Shown one piece after another: positions 1-7,261 of a stretch of DNA of 17,337 nucleotides. How positions within the stretch are numbered: position 1 is the stretch's first letter; each line of letters begins with the position of its first letter. Both the position numbers and the translations under genes were made by a program. Source of the stretch: Rickettsia typhi (GTDB taxonomy: Bacteria > Pseudomonadota > Gammaproteobacteria > Burkholderiales > Burkholderiaceae_C); contig CALPPP020000006.1 of NCBI GenBank assembly GCA_943325485.2, forward strand, positions 1 through 17,337, given 5' to 3'. A model generated the notes under the pieces. That model saw nothing but the letters and a program-made list of their open reading frames with translations. It had not been told where the DNA came from and made no database searches.

Positions 1-1
1 G

Positions 2-100
2 AACGTCTTGTTCGCAGCGCAAGACGGCGTTGTCAAATCTGTTCAGGCAGCCAAAGGGGATTCTCTGAGCGTTGACCAAGTGATTGTGGAGTTTGTGTGA
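2..100 (+). CDS. Biotin-dependent acyl-CoA carboxylase alpha subunit, C-terminal end (partial)
   Basis: Only the last 32 codons and the TGA stop are present; the gene enters from the left edge in frame 2. The visible peptide begins [14 protein letters not shown] and ends DQVIVEFV, which matches the second half of a biotinyl (BCCP-like) domain just after the biotinylated AMKM lysine, which would lie a few residues outside the window. Such domains carry CO2 as carboxybiotin between the biotin carboxylase and carboxyltransferase parts of the enzyme. The next gene overlaps its stop and resembles methylmalonyl-CoA epimerase, so a propionyl-CoA carboxylase alpha subunit is the most likely identity. 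An acetyl-CoA or methylcrotonyl-CoA carboxylase subunit cannot be excluded from this fragment. Confidence 0.72.
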   Translation, partial: NVLFAAQDGVVKSVQAAKGDSLSVDQVIVEFV

Positions 101-579
101 TCCGTCCATTCAAAGTCTTAGGTATTCAACAAATTGCGATAGGTGCAACGGATAAGTCTGGCCTGCGGCACTTATGGGTTGATCTCTTTGGCCTTAGTGT
201 GTCGGGCCATTACAAATCTGAACGGGAAAATGTCGATGAAGATATTTGTTCCATAGGTCAAGGGCCATTGACAGTTGAAGTCGATTTGATGCAACCCTTA
301 GATATTAATAAAAAACCTGCGGTTCATACCACCCCTTTGAACCATGTCGGTTTGTGGGTTGACGATTTGCCTGCAGCCGTCAATTGGTTGACTTCCCAAG
401 GTTTGCGATTTGCGCCGGGGGGGATCCGAAAGGGTGCAGCTGGTTTTGATATCTGCTTTGTTCACCCCAAAGGAAATGATGAATTTCCCTTGAGTGGTGA
501 AGGTGTGCTGATAGAGTTGGTGCAAGCACCTGCGGAGGTGATCAAGGCCTTCAGCGCTTTGGCCGAGCAGGCGCTGTGA
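97..579 (+). CDS. VOC-family protein, methylmalonyl-CoA epimerase-like
   Basis: The 160-residue protein has two vicinal-oxygen-chelate (VOC) half-domains, roughly residues 8-70 and 80-145. The second begins with [10 protein letters not shown] and ends [10 protein letters not shown], so His83 and Glu140 sit at classical metal-ligand positions. In the first half the usual His is replaced by Gln12 (IQQIAIG), and Asp63 lies near the fourth ligand position. Family members that epimerise methylmalonyl-CoA use a divalent metal held by such residues. The GTG start at 97 overlaps the upstream carboxylase TGA by 4 nt (GTGA), implying translational coupling and a shared pathway, most plausibly propionyl-CoA to methylmalonyl-CoA. 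The epimerase activity itself is inferred from context; a glyoxalase- or dioxygenase-like VOC role is the alternative. Its stop is only 10 nt from the convergent ferredoxin stop, and no hairpin separates them. Confidence 0.8.
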   Translation: MIRPFKVLGIQQIAIGATDKSGLRHLWVDLFGLSVSGHYKSERENVDEDICSIGQGPLTVEVDLMQPLDINKKPAVHTTPLNHVGLWVDDLPAAVNWLTSQGLRFAPGGIRKGAAGFDICFVHPKGNDEFPLSGEGVLIELVQAPAEVIKAFSALAEQAL

Positions 580-589
580 CGCCCGCAAT

Positions 590-1174
590 TCATTTCAATG
601 CTTTAGCCCTTGCAAGTGCAGCTTGAACGGCCGACTGTTTCAGCTCATTGGTACTTTCACTTTGAGGTATTTCGCCTTGCTCTTTAGCTAGACGCAGCTT
701 CTTTTGCTCGTAGCGGTTTTTTGCTTGATCTGCCAATGCCTGTGTCCACGCATTCCAGCCGCTTTTGCCCAGCGTGACATTTTCAAGATGAATGCAATCG
801 ACCGGACAGACAGGTAAACAAAGCTCACAACCTGTACATGCATCCTCAATGACAGTATGCATTTGCTTGCTGGCCCCCAATATCGCATCTGTAGGACAGG
901 CGGTGATGCACAGCGTGCAACCGATGCACCATTGCTCATCTATCCAAGCGATGTGTCTCGGCCCTTCAGATCCATTTGCAGGGTTCAAGGGCAGTGTGGG
1001 AAGTCCTGTGAGGGCGCTGAGGCGTTGTATGCCCTCTTGACCACCGGGTGGACATTGGTTGATTCCTGCTTCTTGGCGTTCAATGGCATCTGCATAAGCC
1101 TCGCAATCTGGATAGCCGCACCGCGTACATTGCGTTTGCGGCAAAACAGCCAAGATGCGCAGGCTGAGACTCAC
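590..1174 (-). CDS. rnfB: RnfB-like iron-sulfur protein, soluble form
   Basis: The protein has 194 residues. An N-terminal Fe-S domain carries Cys16, Cys19, Cys24 and Cys41 (CTRCGYPDC and then NQCPPGG), typical of RnfB/RsxB. Two 4Fe-4S ferredoxin motifs follow: Cys83/86/89/93 ([12 protein letters not shown]) and Cys113/116/119/123 ([12 protein letters not shown]). In Rnf complexes RnfB passes electrons between ferredoxin/NADH and the membrane complex. Here the usual N-terminal membrane helix is missing, since the first cysteine is at residue 16, and no other rnf genes are in view, so it may be a free electron carrier. The tail after about residue 140 is charged and Lys/Ala/Gln-rich, probably helical. 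The start is GTG, overlapping the phaZ stop by 4 nt (GTGA). The family assignment is firm, but the electron partners are unknown. Confidence 0.88.
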   Translation of the reverse strand: MSLSLRILAVLPQTQCTRCGYPDCEAYADAIERQEAGINQCPPGGQEGIQRLSALTGLPTLPLNPANGSEGPRHIAWIDEQWCIGCTLCITACPTDAILGASKQMHTVIEDACTGCELCLPVCPVDCIHLENVTLGKSGWNAWTQALADQAKNRYEQKKLRLAKEQGEIPQSESTNELKQSAVQAALARAKALK

Positions 1175-2484
1175 CGAGTTGAGGCGGATACCCGACGTTT
1201 AGGTTTTTTTGCTTTGGTGCTGCTATGGTGCGCCAAAATGAACGCCTGCACCTGTGGGTAGACCATGTCTCTCCAGCGCCTGCCGCTGAAAATACCGTAA
1301 TGCCCCGCACCTTTGACTTCATAGTGCGATTTATTTGAAGCAGGAATGCCCGAGCAAAGCTTTAAGGCCGCTTTGGTTTGACCCGAGCCTGAAATATCAT
1401 CTAACTCGCCCTCTACGGTGAGTAATCCGCAATGGCTGATGTCTTGGGGGCGAACTCTTTCAATGTCTCCGCTCTCGGAAACCACATCCCAAGTTCCTTT
1501 GACCAATTTAAAGTCTTGAAAAACGGTGGCAATGGTTTCAAGGTAGTAATCGGCGTCCATGTCTAACACCGCGTTGTACTCGTCGTAGAACTGACGATGT
1601 GACTCAGCACTGGAGTTGTCACCTTTGATCAGGTCTTTAAAGTAATCGTAATGGCTCCTAAGGTGCCTATCGGGGTTCATCGCTACAAAACCCGTGTGCT
1701 GCAAAAAACCAGGGTAGACACGACGACCAGCCCCAGGAAAATTGCCTGGCACTCGGTAGATCACGTTATTTTCAAACCAGCTGAAGCTTTTGTTCATTGC
1801 CAAGTTATTGACAGCGGTAGGGGACTTGGTCGCGTCAATAGGGCCACCCATCATGGTCATGCTGAGGGGCAAATGTTCACCACGGCTGGCCATCAAAGAC
1901 ACCGCAGCCAAAACCGGCACAGTGGGCTGGCAAACACTCATGACATGGCAATGCCCATGGGTGGCTTGGACATGGCGAATAAATTCTTGGATGTAATTGA
2001 CATAGTCGTCAAGATGAAACTCTCCATCGGACAGCGGTACCAGTCTGGCATTTTTCCAATCGGTGATGTAAACCTTATGGCCTTGCAACATGGTTTTCAC
2101 AGTGTCGCGAAGCAGAGTGGCATAGTGGCCTGACAGAGGCGCAACGATAAGCACAGCAGGCAAAACTTCCAAGGTTTCAAGGGTCGCTGCGTTGTCGCAA
2201 AAGGTCTTGAAATGCAGCAAATCGCAAAAAGGCTTGTTGACTTCAATGACCTCACGGATAGCAACTTCAGATCCATTGATGTCTACAAAGGGTATGCCAA
2301 ATTCTGGTTTGACGTAATCCTTGCCCAGCCTGTACATCAGGTCATATGAGGCGGACAAGCGTTGAACCAAAGGGTTTTGCGCTAGGGGAGAAACTGGGTT
2401 GCCCAGCATTTTGGAAGAGGCCAATGCGAAGTCTGCAAAGGGTTCCATCAGTGACCGTTGGGCTTCATAAAGTTGGTAAAGCAT
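1171..2484 (-). CDS. phaZ: Intracellular polyhydroxybutyrate depolymerase
   Basis: This 437-residue protein hydrolyses intracellular poly(3-hydroxybutyrate) granules. It has the alpha/beta-hydrolase layout of intracellular PhaZ: an oxyanion-side strand [15 protein letters not shown] (about 111-125), a nucleophile elbow with cysteine instead of serine (MSVCQPTVP, Cys185), an acid in [10 protein letters not shown] (Asp362 or Asp363) and a late histidine in [10 protein letters not shown] (His395). A cysteine nucleophile with this C-terminal half is characteristic of the Ralstonia PhaZ1-type enzymes. The C-terminus is a short basic tail (KAKKPKRR), possibly for granule or polymer contact. The start is ATG with only a weak Shine-Dalgarno. 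A good promoter and a 23-bp dyad lie immediately upstream, and the stop overlaps the RnfB-like gene, so the two are probably cotranscribed. Confidence 0.93.
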   Translation of the reverse strand: MLYQLYEAQRSLMEPFADFALASSKMLGNPVSPLAQNPLVQRLSASYDLMYRLGKDYVKPEFGIPFVDINGSEVAIREVIEVNKPFCDLLHFKTFCDNAATLETLEVLPAVLIVAPLSGHYATLLRDTVKTMLQGHKVYITDWKNARLVPLSDGEFHLDDYVNYIQEFIRHVQATHGHCHVMSVCQPTVPVLAAVSLMASRGEHLPLSMTMMGGPIDATKSPTAVNNLAMNKSFSWFENNVIYRVPGNFPGAGRRVYPGFLQHTGFVAMNPDRHLRSHYDYFKDLIKGDNSSAESHRQFYDEYNAVLDMDADYYLETIATVFQDFKLVKGTWDVVSESGDIERVRPQDISHCGLLTVEGELDDISGSGQTKAALKLCSGIPASNKSHYEVKGAGHYGIFSGRRWRDMVYPQVQAFILAHHSSTKAKKPKRRVSASTR

Positions 2485-2502
2485 GTCAGGCCTGTCTTTT
2501 CA

Positions 2503-2525
2503 GTTATGTTGCAGTGCAATATAAC
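2503..2525. promoter_or_regulatory. 23-bp near-perfect palindrome, candidate phaZ operator
   Basis: The segment has 11-bp arms around a central base, with one mismatched pair (2508 against 2520). The core TTGCAGTGCAA (2509-2519) is an exact dyad. It begins inside the proposed -10 element of the minus-strand phaZ promoter and covers the expected start site, the classic place for a repressor operator. PHB genes are often controlled by PhaR-type repressors that bind dyads with TGC/GCA arms, so PhaR is a reasonable guess, but the binding protein is inference. Confidence 0.55.
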
Positions 2526-2546
2526 AGCACTTGGTCAGCATTCCAA
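2518..2546 (-). promoter_or_regulatory. Candidate sigma70-type promoter of phaZ
   Basis: Reading the minus strand, TTGGAA (2546 to 2541; 4 of 6 to the -35 consensus) is followed by exactly 17 bp and TATATT (2523 to 2518; 5 of 6 to the -10 consensus). Transcription would start near 2511, leaving a leader of about 27 nt before the phaZ ATG. The -35 box lies inside the last codons of the upstream HAD gene, so phaZ could be transcribed independently of it. Confidence 0.5.
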
Positions 2547-3230
2547 TAGATCTGCAAGGTGATTCAGGTCTTGAGCTTCAAAATCCACAGGCGTTGTCGC
2601 TTTTGACTCGCCCAGACCTGGTCCGCACTCGTCAGGACGGGCAATAAAGGCGGTAAGCAGCCCGGATTCTTTGGCTGCCGCCAAATCACTTGAATGCGCA
2701 GCAACCATGGTTGTATCCAGCCAAGTACACCCCAGTGCTTCTGCGGAGGTTTGGTAAACCACTGGCTGCGGCTTGTAATCCCGAGCAATCTCCGCGCCTG
2801 TGATGGCATCCCAATGCCAGCCATTGTGGCGAGCAAGATTGACCATCAAAGCAATATGGCCGTTGGAGCAGGGGGCCAGAAGAAACTTTTTTCTTAGCCT
2901 GACCAAAGCTTGGTTGACGTCAGGCCAAGCGTCTAGCGTGTGCCAAGCTAGCGTCAGTTTTGCGCGGGTTGCCTCGTCCACAGAATCCCATCCTAATCGG
3001 GACAAAACGGTATCTAAGTTATCGCGGTGCAAAACATCGAGCTTGCAAAACTGTCTTTGCCCGCTGCGCACTTTCTCCATGGCAGGCTGGTATTCATTGC
3101 GCCAAGCATCTGCAAAAGCATGCCAATCGGTGTGGAGTCCAAGGGGAGATAAATCCCTTTCAGCCTGATATGCAATGGAATGACGCCAGTCGACCAGCGT
3201 ACCAAAAACATCAAAAACAAGCGCTTTCAT
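2535..3230 (-). CDS. HAD-superfamily protein, haloacid dehalogenase type II-like
   Basis: Taken from the ATG at 3230, the protein has 231 residues and starts MKALVFDVFGTLVDW. Asp7 is then the HAD nucleophile, and the start matches the family length. An earlier in-frame start at 3263 would add 11 unconserved residues and overlap the aminotransferase by 34 nt, so I reject it. Other motifs are CSNGHI (Ser122, Asn123; motif II), DYKPQPVVY (Lys153; motif III) and VAAHSSDLAAA (Asp182; motif IV). The sequence resembles (S)-2-haloacid dehalogenases, which hydrolyse 2-haloalkanoic acids through an aspartyl ester. Many homologs with this annotation have unproven substrates, and a phosphatase role is possible. 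The start overlaps the aminotransferase stop by one base (TGATG), suggesting coupled translation. Confidence 0.85.
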   Translation of the reverse strand: MKALVFDVFGTLVDWRHSIAYQAERDLSPLGLHTDWHAFADAWRNEYQPAMEKVRSGQRQFCKLDVLHRDNLDTVLSRLGWDSVDEATRAKLTLAWHTLDAWPDVNQALVRLRKKFLLAPCSNGHIALMVNLARHNGWHWDAITGAEIARDYKPQPVVYQTSAEALGCTWLDTTMVAAHSSDLAAAKESGLLTAFIARPDECGPGLGESKATTPVDFEAQDLNHLADLLEC

Positions 3231-4432
3231 CAGCTTTTCAGCACAGTTGCGATGGCCTGACACACATAGGGAAGGTTGTGGTTATTGAGTGCCGCCACAC
3301 ACATCCGTCCTGTATCGGTACCGTACACCCCAAACTCTGAACGCAGTCGCACCATCTGATCCTTGCTCAATCCTGAGTAGCTGAACATGCCAATCTGCTT
3401 GGTGATAAATCCCATGTCTTGTTGGATACCGGCTGCTTTGAGTCCATCGACCAAGCTTTGGCGCATGGCTTTGATTCTGAGGCGCATACCTGAGAGCTCC
3501 GTTTCCCACAAAGCACGCAGTTCAGGGTTGTTGAGTACAGCCGCCACAACGGCTCCACCATGGGTGGGCGGGTTGGAATAATTGGTTCGGATCACAATTT
3601 TGAGTTGAGACAAAACCCTTGCCGCTTCATCAGCATCGTGGCAATAAACAGATAAAGCGCCAACACGCTCGCCATACAGGCTAAAACTTTTGGAAAAAGA
3701 AGTTGACACCAAAAAATCGATACCTGCAGACACAAACTTTTGAATCACAGCGCCATCTTCGGCAATGCCGTTGCCAAATCCTTGATAGGCCATGTCAAGA
3801 AAAGGTGTCAACTGCTTTTCTTTGACGGTGGCAATCACTTTGTCCCATTGCTCTGGCGTGAGGTCATAGCCCGTTGGGTTGTGACAGCAGGCATGGAGAA
3901 TTACCACCGTACCAGAGGCTGCCGCACTGAGGCTTTTGATCATTCCTTCAAAGTTGATGCCGCGGTTTTGTTCGTCGTAATAGGCATAGGTGTCAACAAC
4001 AAATCCAGCTGCTGTAAACAAGGCTCTGTGGTTTTCCCAGCTGGGGTCGCTGATCATCACCTTGCTTTGGGGGTTAAGTTTGTGCAGAAAATCAGCCCCG
4101 ATCTTCAGCCCGCCTGTTCCACCAATGGCCTGAACAGTGGCAACGCGTCCAGATTTGACCGCATCCGAATCGGCGCCAAAAACCAAGCCTTTGACGGCGC
4201 TGTCATAAGCCGCGATGCCATCAATGGGTAAATAGCCGCGAGCAGCAGGCTTTTCCATGAGTGTTTTTTCAGCCTGAAGCACGCAAGCCAACAAAGGTAA
4301 TTTACCGTCTTCATTGAAATAGACGCCAACCCCCAAATTCACTTTGTGGGGTGATTTGTCTGCAGCGAACTGTTCATTCAGACCCAAAATGGGATCGCGT
4401 GGGGCCATTTGGACAGCGGAAAACAGTGACAT
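3230..4432 (-). CDS. tyrB: Aromatic amino acid / aspartate aminotransferase (PLP, class I)
   Basis: This 400-residue fold-type I aminotransferase moves amino groups between aromatic amino acids or aspartate and 2-oxoglutarate, using pyridoxal phosphate (PLP). Visible landmarks are Trp132 (DPSWENHR), Asn185 (ACCHNPTG), Asp213 and Tyr216 (FLDMAYQGFG), the PLP-binding Lys248 (STSFSKSFSLYGER), Arg256, Arg282 in IRTNYSNPPTHGG (side-chain carboxylate binding) and Arg376 (DTGRMCVAALN; alpha-carboxylate binding). Length and motifs fit the AspC/TyrB group; choosing tyrB over aspC follows common annotation of Burkholderiales homologs and is uncertain. An AAGGA-like Shine-Dalgarno precedes the ATG at 4432. 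It heads the minus-strand cluster and diverges from uvrB; its leader contains a hairpin with a T-run. Confidence 0.9.
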   Translation of the reverse strand: MSLFSAVQMAPRDPILGLNEQFAADKSPHKVNLGVGVYFNEDGKLPLLACVLQAEKTLMEKPAARGYLPIDGIAAYDSAVKGLVFGADSDAVKSGRVATVQAIGGTGGLKIGADFLHKLNPQSKVMISDPSWENHRALFTAAGFVVDTYAYYDEQNRGINFEGMIKSLSAAASGTVVILHACCHNPTGYDLTPEQWDKVIATVKEKQLTPFLDMAYQGFGNGIAEDGAVIQKFVSAGIDFLVSTSFSKSFSLYGERVGALSVYCHDADEAARVLSQLKIVIRTNYSNPPTHGGAVVAAVLNNPELRALWETELSGMRLRIKAMRQSLVDGLKAAGIQQDMGFITKQIGMFSYSGLSKDQMVRLRSEFGVYGTDTGRMCVAALNNHNLPYVCQAIATVLKS

Positions 4433-4467
4433 CGGAGGTCCTTGTGATTTAAGTGATGGAGTTCGCC

Positions 4468-4503
4468 AAAAAACCGCGCAGTCTGCGGTAGGCTACGCGG
4501 TTT
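4468..4503 (-). promoter_or_regulatory. Leader hairpin with T-run before the aminotransferase (possible attenuator)
   Basis: Reading the minus strand, AAACCGCG (4503 to 4496) can pair with CGCGGTTT (4478 to 4471) across a 17-nt loop, and the second arm runs on to give six T in a row (4473-4468). A competing smaller stem, ACCGC/GCGGT, uses the same second arm. This has the shape of an intrinsic terminator 36 nt upstream of the aminotransferase start codon. In that position it would act on the gene's own transcript. Transcription from the minus strand through this region is assumed. Confidence 0.4.
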
Positions 4504-4549
4504 ATCACGATTTTAACGGCTTGTATGAGCCTTACTTGGCAACCGCACC

Positions 4550-6637
4550 ATGGCTTCGCATTCTGATTTGGCTGACCTGCCCACCACTGCTGAAAAAGAG
4601 GGCACATGGCATACATACCCCGGTTCCCCCTTCGAGCTGTTCCAACCCTACCCGCCTGCTGGGGACCAACCCCAAGCCATTGAAAAATTGGTTGAAGGTA
4701 TTCAGGACGGTGAAATGTTCCAAACCTTGTTAGGTGTGACGGGGTCAGGAAAAACTTTCACCATGGCAAATGTGATCGCTCAAATGGGGCGTCCAGCAAT
4801 CATTTATGCACCCAATAAGACATTGGCGGCTCAGCTCTACAGCGAATTCAGAGAGTTTTTCCCTAAAAACGCAGTGGAGTATTTCGTCAGTTATTACGAC
4901 TACTACCAACCCGAGGCTTATGTGCCTCAAAGAGATTTGTTCATTGAAAAAGACAGCGCCATCAACGAGCACATTGAGCAGATGCGGCTGTCTTGCACCA
5001 AAAGCCTGCTCGAACGCAGAGACGTCATCATTGTGGCCACGGTGTCTGCCATCTACGGCATTGGAGAGCCTGAGAGTTACCACAGGATGGTGATGACTTT
5101 AAGAGCCGGGGATAAGCCCGGACAACGAGACATCATTGCGCAGTTGGTGCGTATGCAATATGAACGAAATGACATGGACTTTGCACGTGGAAGATTTCGC
5201 GTTCGAGGCGACATCATCGATATTTTCCCTGCCGAGCACAGTGAGTTGGCCATTCGCATCGAATTGTTTGATGACGAGATTGAAAGTCTTCAACTGCTGG
5301 ATCCACTCACCGGTCGGGTGCGTCAAAAAATTCCCCGGTTTACGGTTTACCCCTCTAGCCATTACGTCACACCGCGAGACAAAGTATTGGCTGCGGTTGA
5401 GACCATCAAATTGGAGCTTGACCAAAGGCTCAAAGAATTGGTGGGCATGGGTAAATTGGTGGAAGCGCAGAGGCTTGAGCAACGCACCCGTTTTGATTTG
5501 GAAATGCTCAGTGAGGTGGGGCATTGCAAGGGTATTGAAAACTACACCCGACATTTGTCAGGCGTTGCCCCAGGCGAGCCGCCCAGTACTTTGACGGATT
5601 ATTTACCCAAAGACGCCTTGATGTTCTTTGATGAGAGCCATGTGTTGATGGGGCAGTTTTCGGGCATGTACAACGGTGACAAAGCTCGAAAAACCACTTT
5701 GGTGGAATATGGCTTTCGCTTACCAAGTGCGCTGGACAACCGGCCCTTAAAACTGCAGGAGTTTGAGCACCGAATGCGGCAACTTGTTTTTGTATCGGCA
5801 ACGCCTTCCGATTACGAAAAAACACATTCAGGCCAAATCGTTGAGCAAGTTGTTCGACCCACAGGACTGGTGGACCCTGAGGTTGAGGTGCGACCAGCCA
5901 GTAGCCAGGTAGATGATGTATTGCAGGAAATTCGTATTCGGGTTGTCAAGCATGAGCGGGTATTGATCACCACCCTGACAAAGCGCATGGCCGAGCAGTT
6001 GACCGACTACCTCAGCGACAACGGCGTCAAGGTCCGCTATTTGCATAGCGATATTGACACTGTGGAGAGGGTGGAAATTTTGCGAGACCTCAGGCTTGGC
6101 GCCTTTGATGTTCTGGTGGGCATTAACTTGCTAAGAGAAGGCTTGGACTTGCCCGAGGTTTCCTTGGTGGCCATACTGGACGCCGACAAAGAAGGTTTTC
6201 TGCGTTCAGAGCGCAGCTTGATTCAGACCATTGGACGCGCAGCCCGAAACCTTGAGGGACGAGCTATTTTGTATGCCGACAAAATGACCGATTCCATGAA
6301 AAAGGCCATAGGCGAGACTGAGCGTCGTCGTACCAAGCAAGTGGCTTTCAATTTGGCCAATGGCATCACCCCTCGCGGCGTCGTCAAAGGCATTCGAGAT
6401 TTGATTGACGGTGTCTACAGCGAAAAGTCAGACAAAGCGTCCATGCGCCTCGAGCTGGAGCAAGCCAGGATCGAAGATTTGAGCGAAAGAGACGTGGCCA
6501 AAGAAATCAAACGCCTCGAAAAACAAATGTTGGAATTTGCCCGAAACCTCGAATTCGAAGCGGCCGCTGCTTCCAGAGATCAGTTAAATCGCCTAAGAGC
6601 CCTGACTTTTGGAGCTGCCCCTCGGGATAACCTTTAA
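4550..6637 (+). CDS. uvrB: UvrABC excinuclease subunit B
   Basis: UvrB verifies DNA damage delivered by UvrA and recruits UvrC for the dual incision in nucleotide excision repair. The 695-residue protein shows a Walker A motif (GVTGSGKT, 62-69), the damage-clamping beta-hairpin region ([12 protein letters not shown], 115-126), a Walker B/DESH box (361-364), helicase motif VI (QTIGRAARN, 559-567) and a C-terminal UVR domain that contacts UvrC (about 650-685). Compared with E. coli UvrB it has about 20 extra N-terminal residues before the conserved [16 protein letters not shown] segment. The ATG at 4550 is used because there is no internal Met before that segment; no clear Shine-Dalgarno precedes it. 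I saw no CTGT-N8-ACAG LexA box in the divergent gap, so SOS control is not supported here. Confidence 0.97.
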   Translation: MASHSDLADLPTTAEKEGTWHTYPGSPFELFQPYPPAGDQPQAIEKLVEGIQDGEMFQTLLGVTGSGKTFTMANVIAQMGRPAIIYAPNKTLAAQLYSEFREFFPKNAVEYFVSYYDYYQPEAYVPQRDLFIEKDSAINEHIEQMRLSCTKSLLERRDVIIVATVSAIYGIGEPESYHRMVMTLRAGDKPGQRDIIAQLVRMQYERNDMDFARGRFRVRGDIIDIFPAEHSELAIRIELFDDEIESLQLLDPLTGRVRQKIPRFTVYPSSHYVTPRDKVLAAVETIKLELDQRLKELVGMGKLVEAQRLEQRTRFDLEMLSEVGHCKGIENYTRHLSGVAPGEPPSTLTDYLPKDALMFFDESHVLMGQFSGMYNGDKARKTTLVEYGFRLPSALDNRPLKLQEFEHRMRQLVFVSATPSDYEKTHSGQIVEQVVRPTGLVDPEVEVRPASSQVDDVLQEIRIRVVKHERVLITTLTKRMAEQLTDYLSDNGVKVRYLHSDIDTVERVEILRDLRLGAFDVLVGINLLREGLDLPEVSLVAILDADKEGFLRSERSLIQTIGRAARNLEGRAILYADKMTDSMKKAIGETERRRTKQVAFNLANGITPRGVVKGIRDLIDGVYSEKSDKASMRLELEQARIEDLSERDVAKEIKRLEKQMLEFARNLEFEAAAASRDQLNRLRALTFGAAPRDNL

Positions 6638-6670
6638 GCGCCAAGTACCCGACTGTTTTATTTGGTCTTA

Positions 6671-6699
6671 TGCTATACTTGACTAAACCAGTCGAGAAA
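6671..6699 (+). promoter_or_regulatory. iscR promoter with overlapping IscR type 1 binding site
   Basis: TGCTATACT (6671-6679) is an extended -10 element whose hexamer TATACT (6674-6679) matches 5 of 6 consensus bases; no strong -35 is seen. Overlapping it is the dyad CTTGACT (6678-6684), a 5-bp centre, and AGTCGAG (6690-6696), within a 25-bp segment 6675-6699. It closely follows the E. coli type 1 site, bound by [2Fe-2S]-IscR. The predicted start near 6686 falls inside the site, so bound IscR would block transcription. AGGAG at 6708-6712 is the ribosome binding site of iscR, 6 nt before its ATG. Confidence 0.8.
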
Positions 6700-6718
6700 G
6701 CCTACCTAGGAGTTTTAT

Positions 6719-7255
6719 ATGCGCTTAACCACCAAAGGACGTTTTGCAGTCACCGCCATGATTGACTTGGCCTTGCGCCAAAACAATGGGCCAGTCACCT
6801 TGGCTGCCATCAGCCAGCGTCAACAGATCTCTTTGTCTTACCTAGAGCAGCTGTTCGGAAAATTGCGTCGTCACCAGCTTGTCGAGTCAACCCGCGGGCC
6901 TGGCGGAGGTTACACCTTGGGCCGCAAAGCTACTGAAATTTCCGTTGCAGACATTATTTTGTCTGTAGATGAACCCATCGATGCCACCCATTGCGCCGGT
7001 AAAGAAAACTGTCTAGGCGAATCTGGCAAGTGCATGACGCATGAACTGTGGTCATCGTTGAACCAGCGAATGATTGATTTTCTCAATTCTGTCAACTTGC
7101 AAAAATTGGTCGATGATCAACTCGCCAAGGGCCTGCAAGTTGAGGAAAAACCCATGACCAGGCGTGCGATTTCTGCTGCACCGGTCGTCAAACCTATTCG
7201 TGTGAACGCGCCCAATTCTGTTTTTGCCTTGGGCAATGTGTTCGCTAAAGGTTGA
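6719..7255 (+). CDS. iscR: Fe-S cluster-sensing transcriptional regulator IscR
   Basis: IscR is an Rrf2-family regulator that represses the isc operon when it carries a [2Fe-2S] cluster and controls further genes in its apo form. The N-terminus (residues 1-65, MRLTTKGRFAVTAMIDLAL onward) is the winged helix, including the SYLEQLFGKLR recognition region. The cluster ligands are Cys92, Cys98 and Cys105, with His108 in the KCMTHELW segment. Spacing between the second and third cysteine is one residue longer than in E. coli (Cys98/Cys104/His107). At 178 residues it is slightly longer than E. coli IscR, with a 40-residue low-conservation tail. An AGGAG ribosome binding site precedes the ATG. It is the first gene of the operon, and its promoter carries a matching IscR box, so autorepression is likely. 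Confidence 0.96.
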   Translation: MRLTTKGRFAVTAMIDLALRQNNGPVTLAAISQRQQISLSYLEQLFGKLRRHQLVESTRGPGGGYTLGRKATEISVADIILSVDEPIDATHCAGKENCLGESGKCMTHELWSSLNQRMIDFLNSVNLQKLVDDQLAKGLQVEEKPMTRRAISAAPVVKPIRVNAPNSVFALGNVFAKG

Positions 7256-7261
7256 TTTCCC

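Noticed and set aside
1651..2133. 160-codon plus-strand ORF antisense to phaZ
   Set aside because: It lies wholly inside phaZ, shows no recognisable domain and has an unlikely His/Arg-rich composition; phaZ is unambiguous.
3740..4231. 163-codon plus-strand ORF antisense to the aminotransferase
   Set aside because: It overlaps a gene with all catalytic residues intact and has no family signature or ribosome binding site.
4433..4549. LexA (SOS) box for uvrB
   Set aside because: I looked for CTGT-N8-ACAG in the divergent gap and found none.
4513..4551. 12-codon leader peptide ORF on the minus strand before the aminotransferase
   Set aside because: It has no aromatic codons and no ribosome binding site, and its ATG exists only because CATG at the uvrB start is palindromic.
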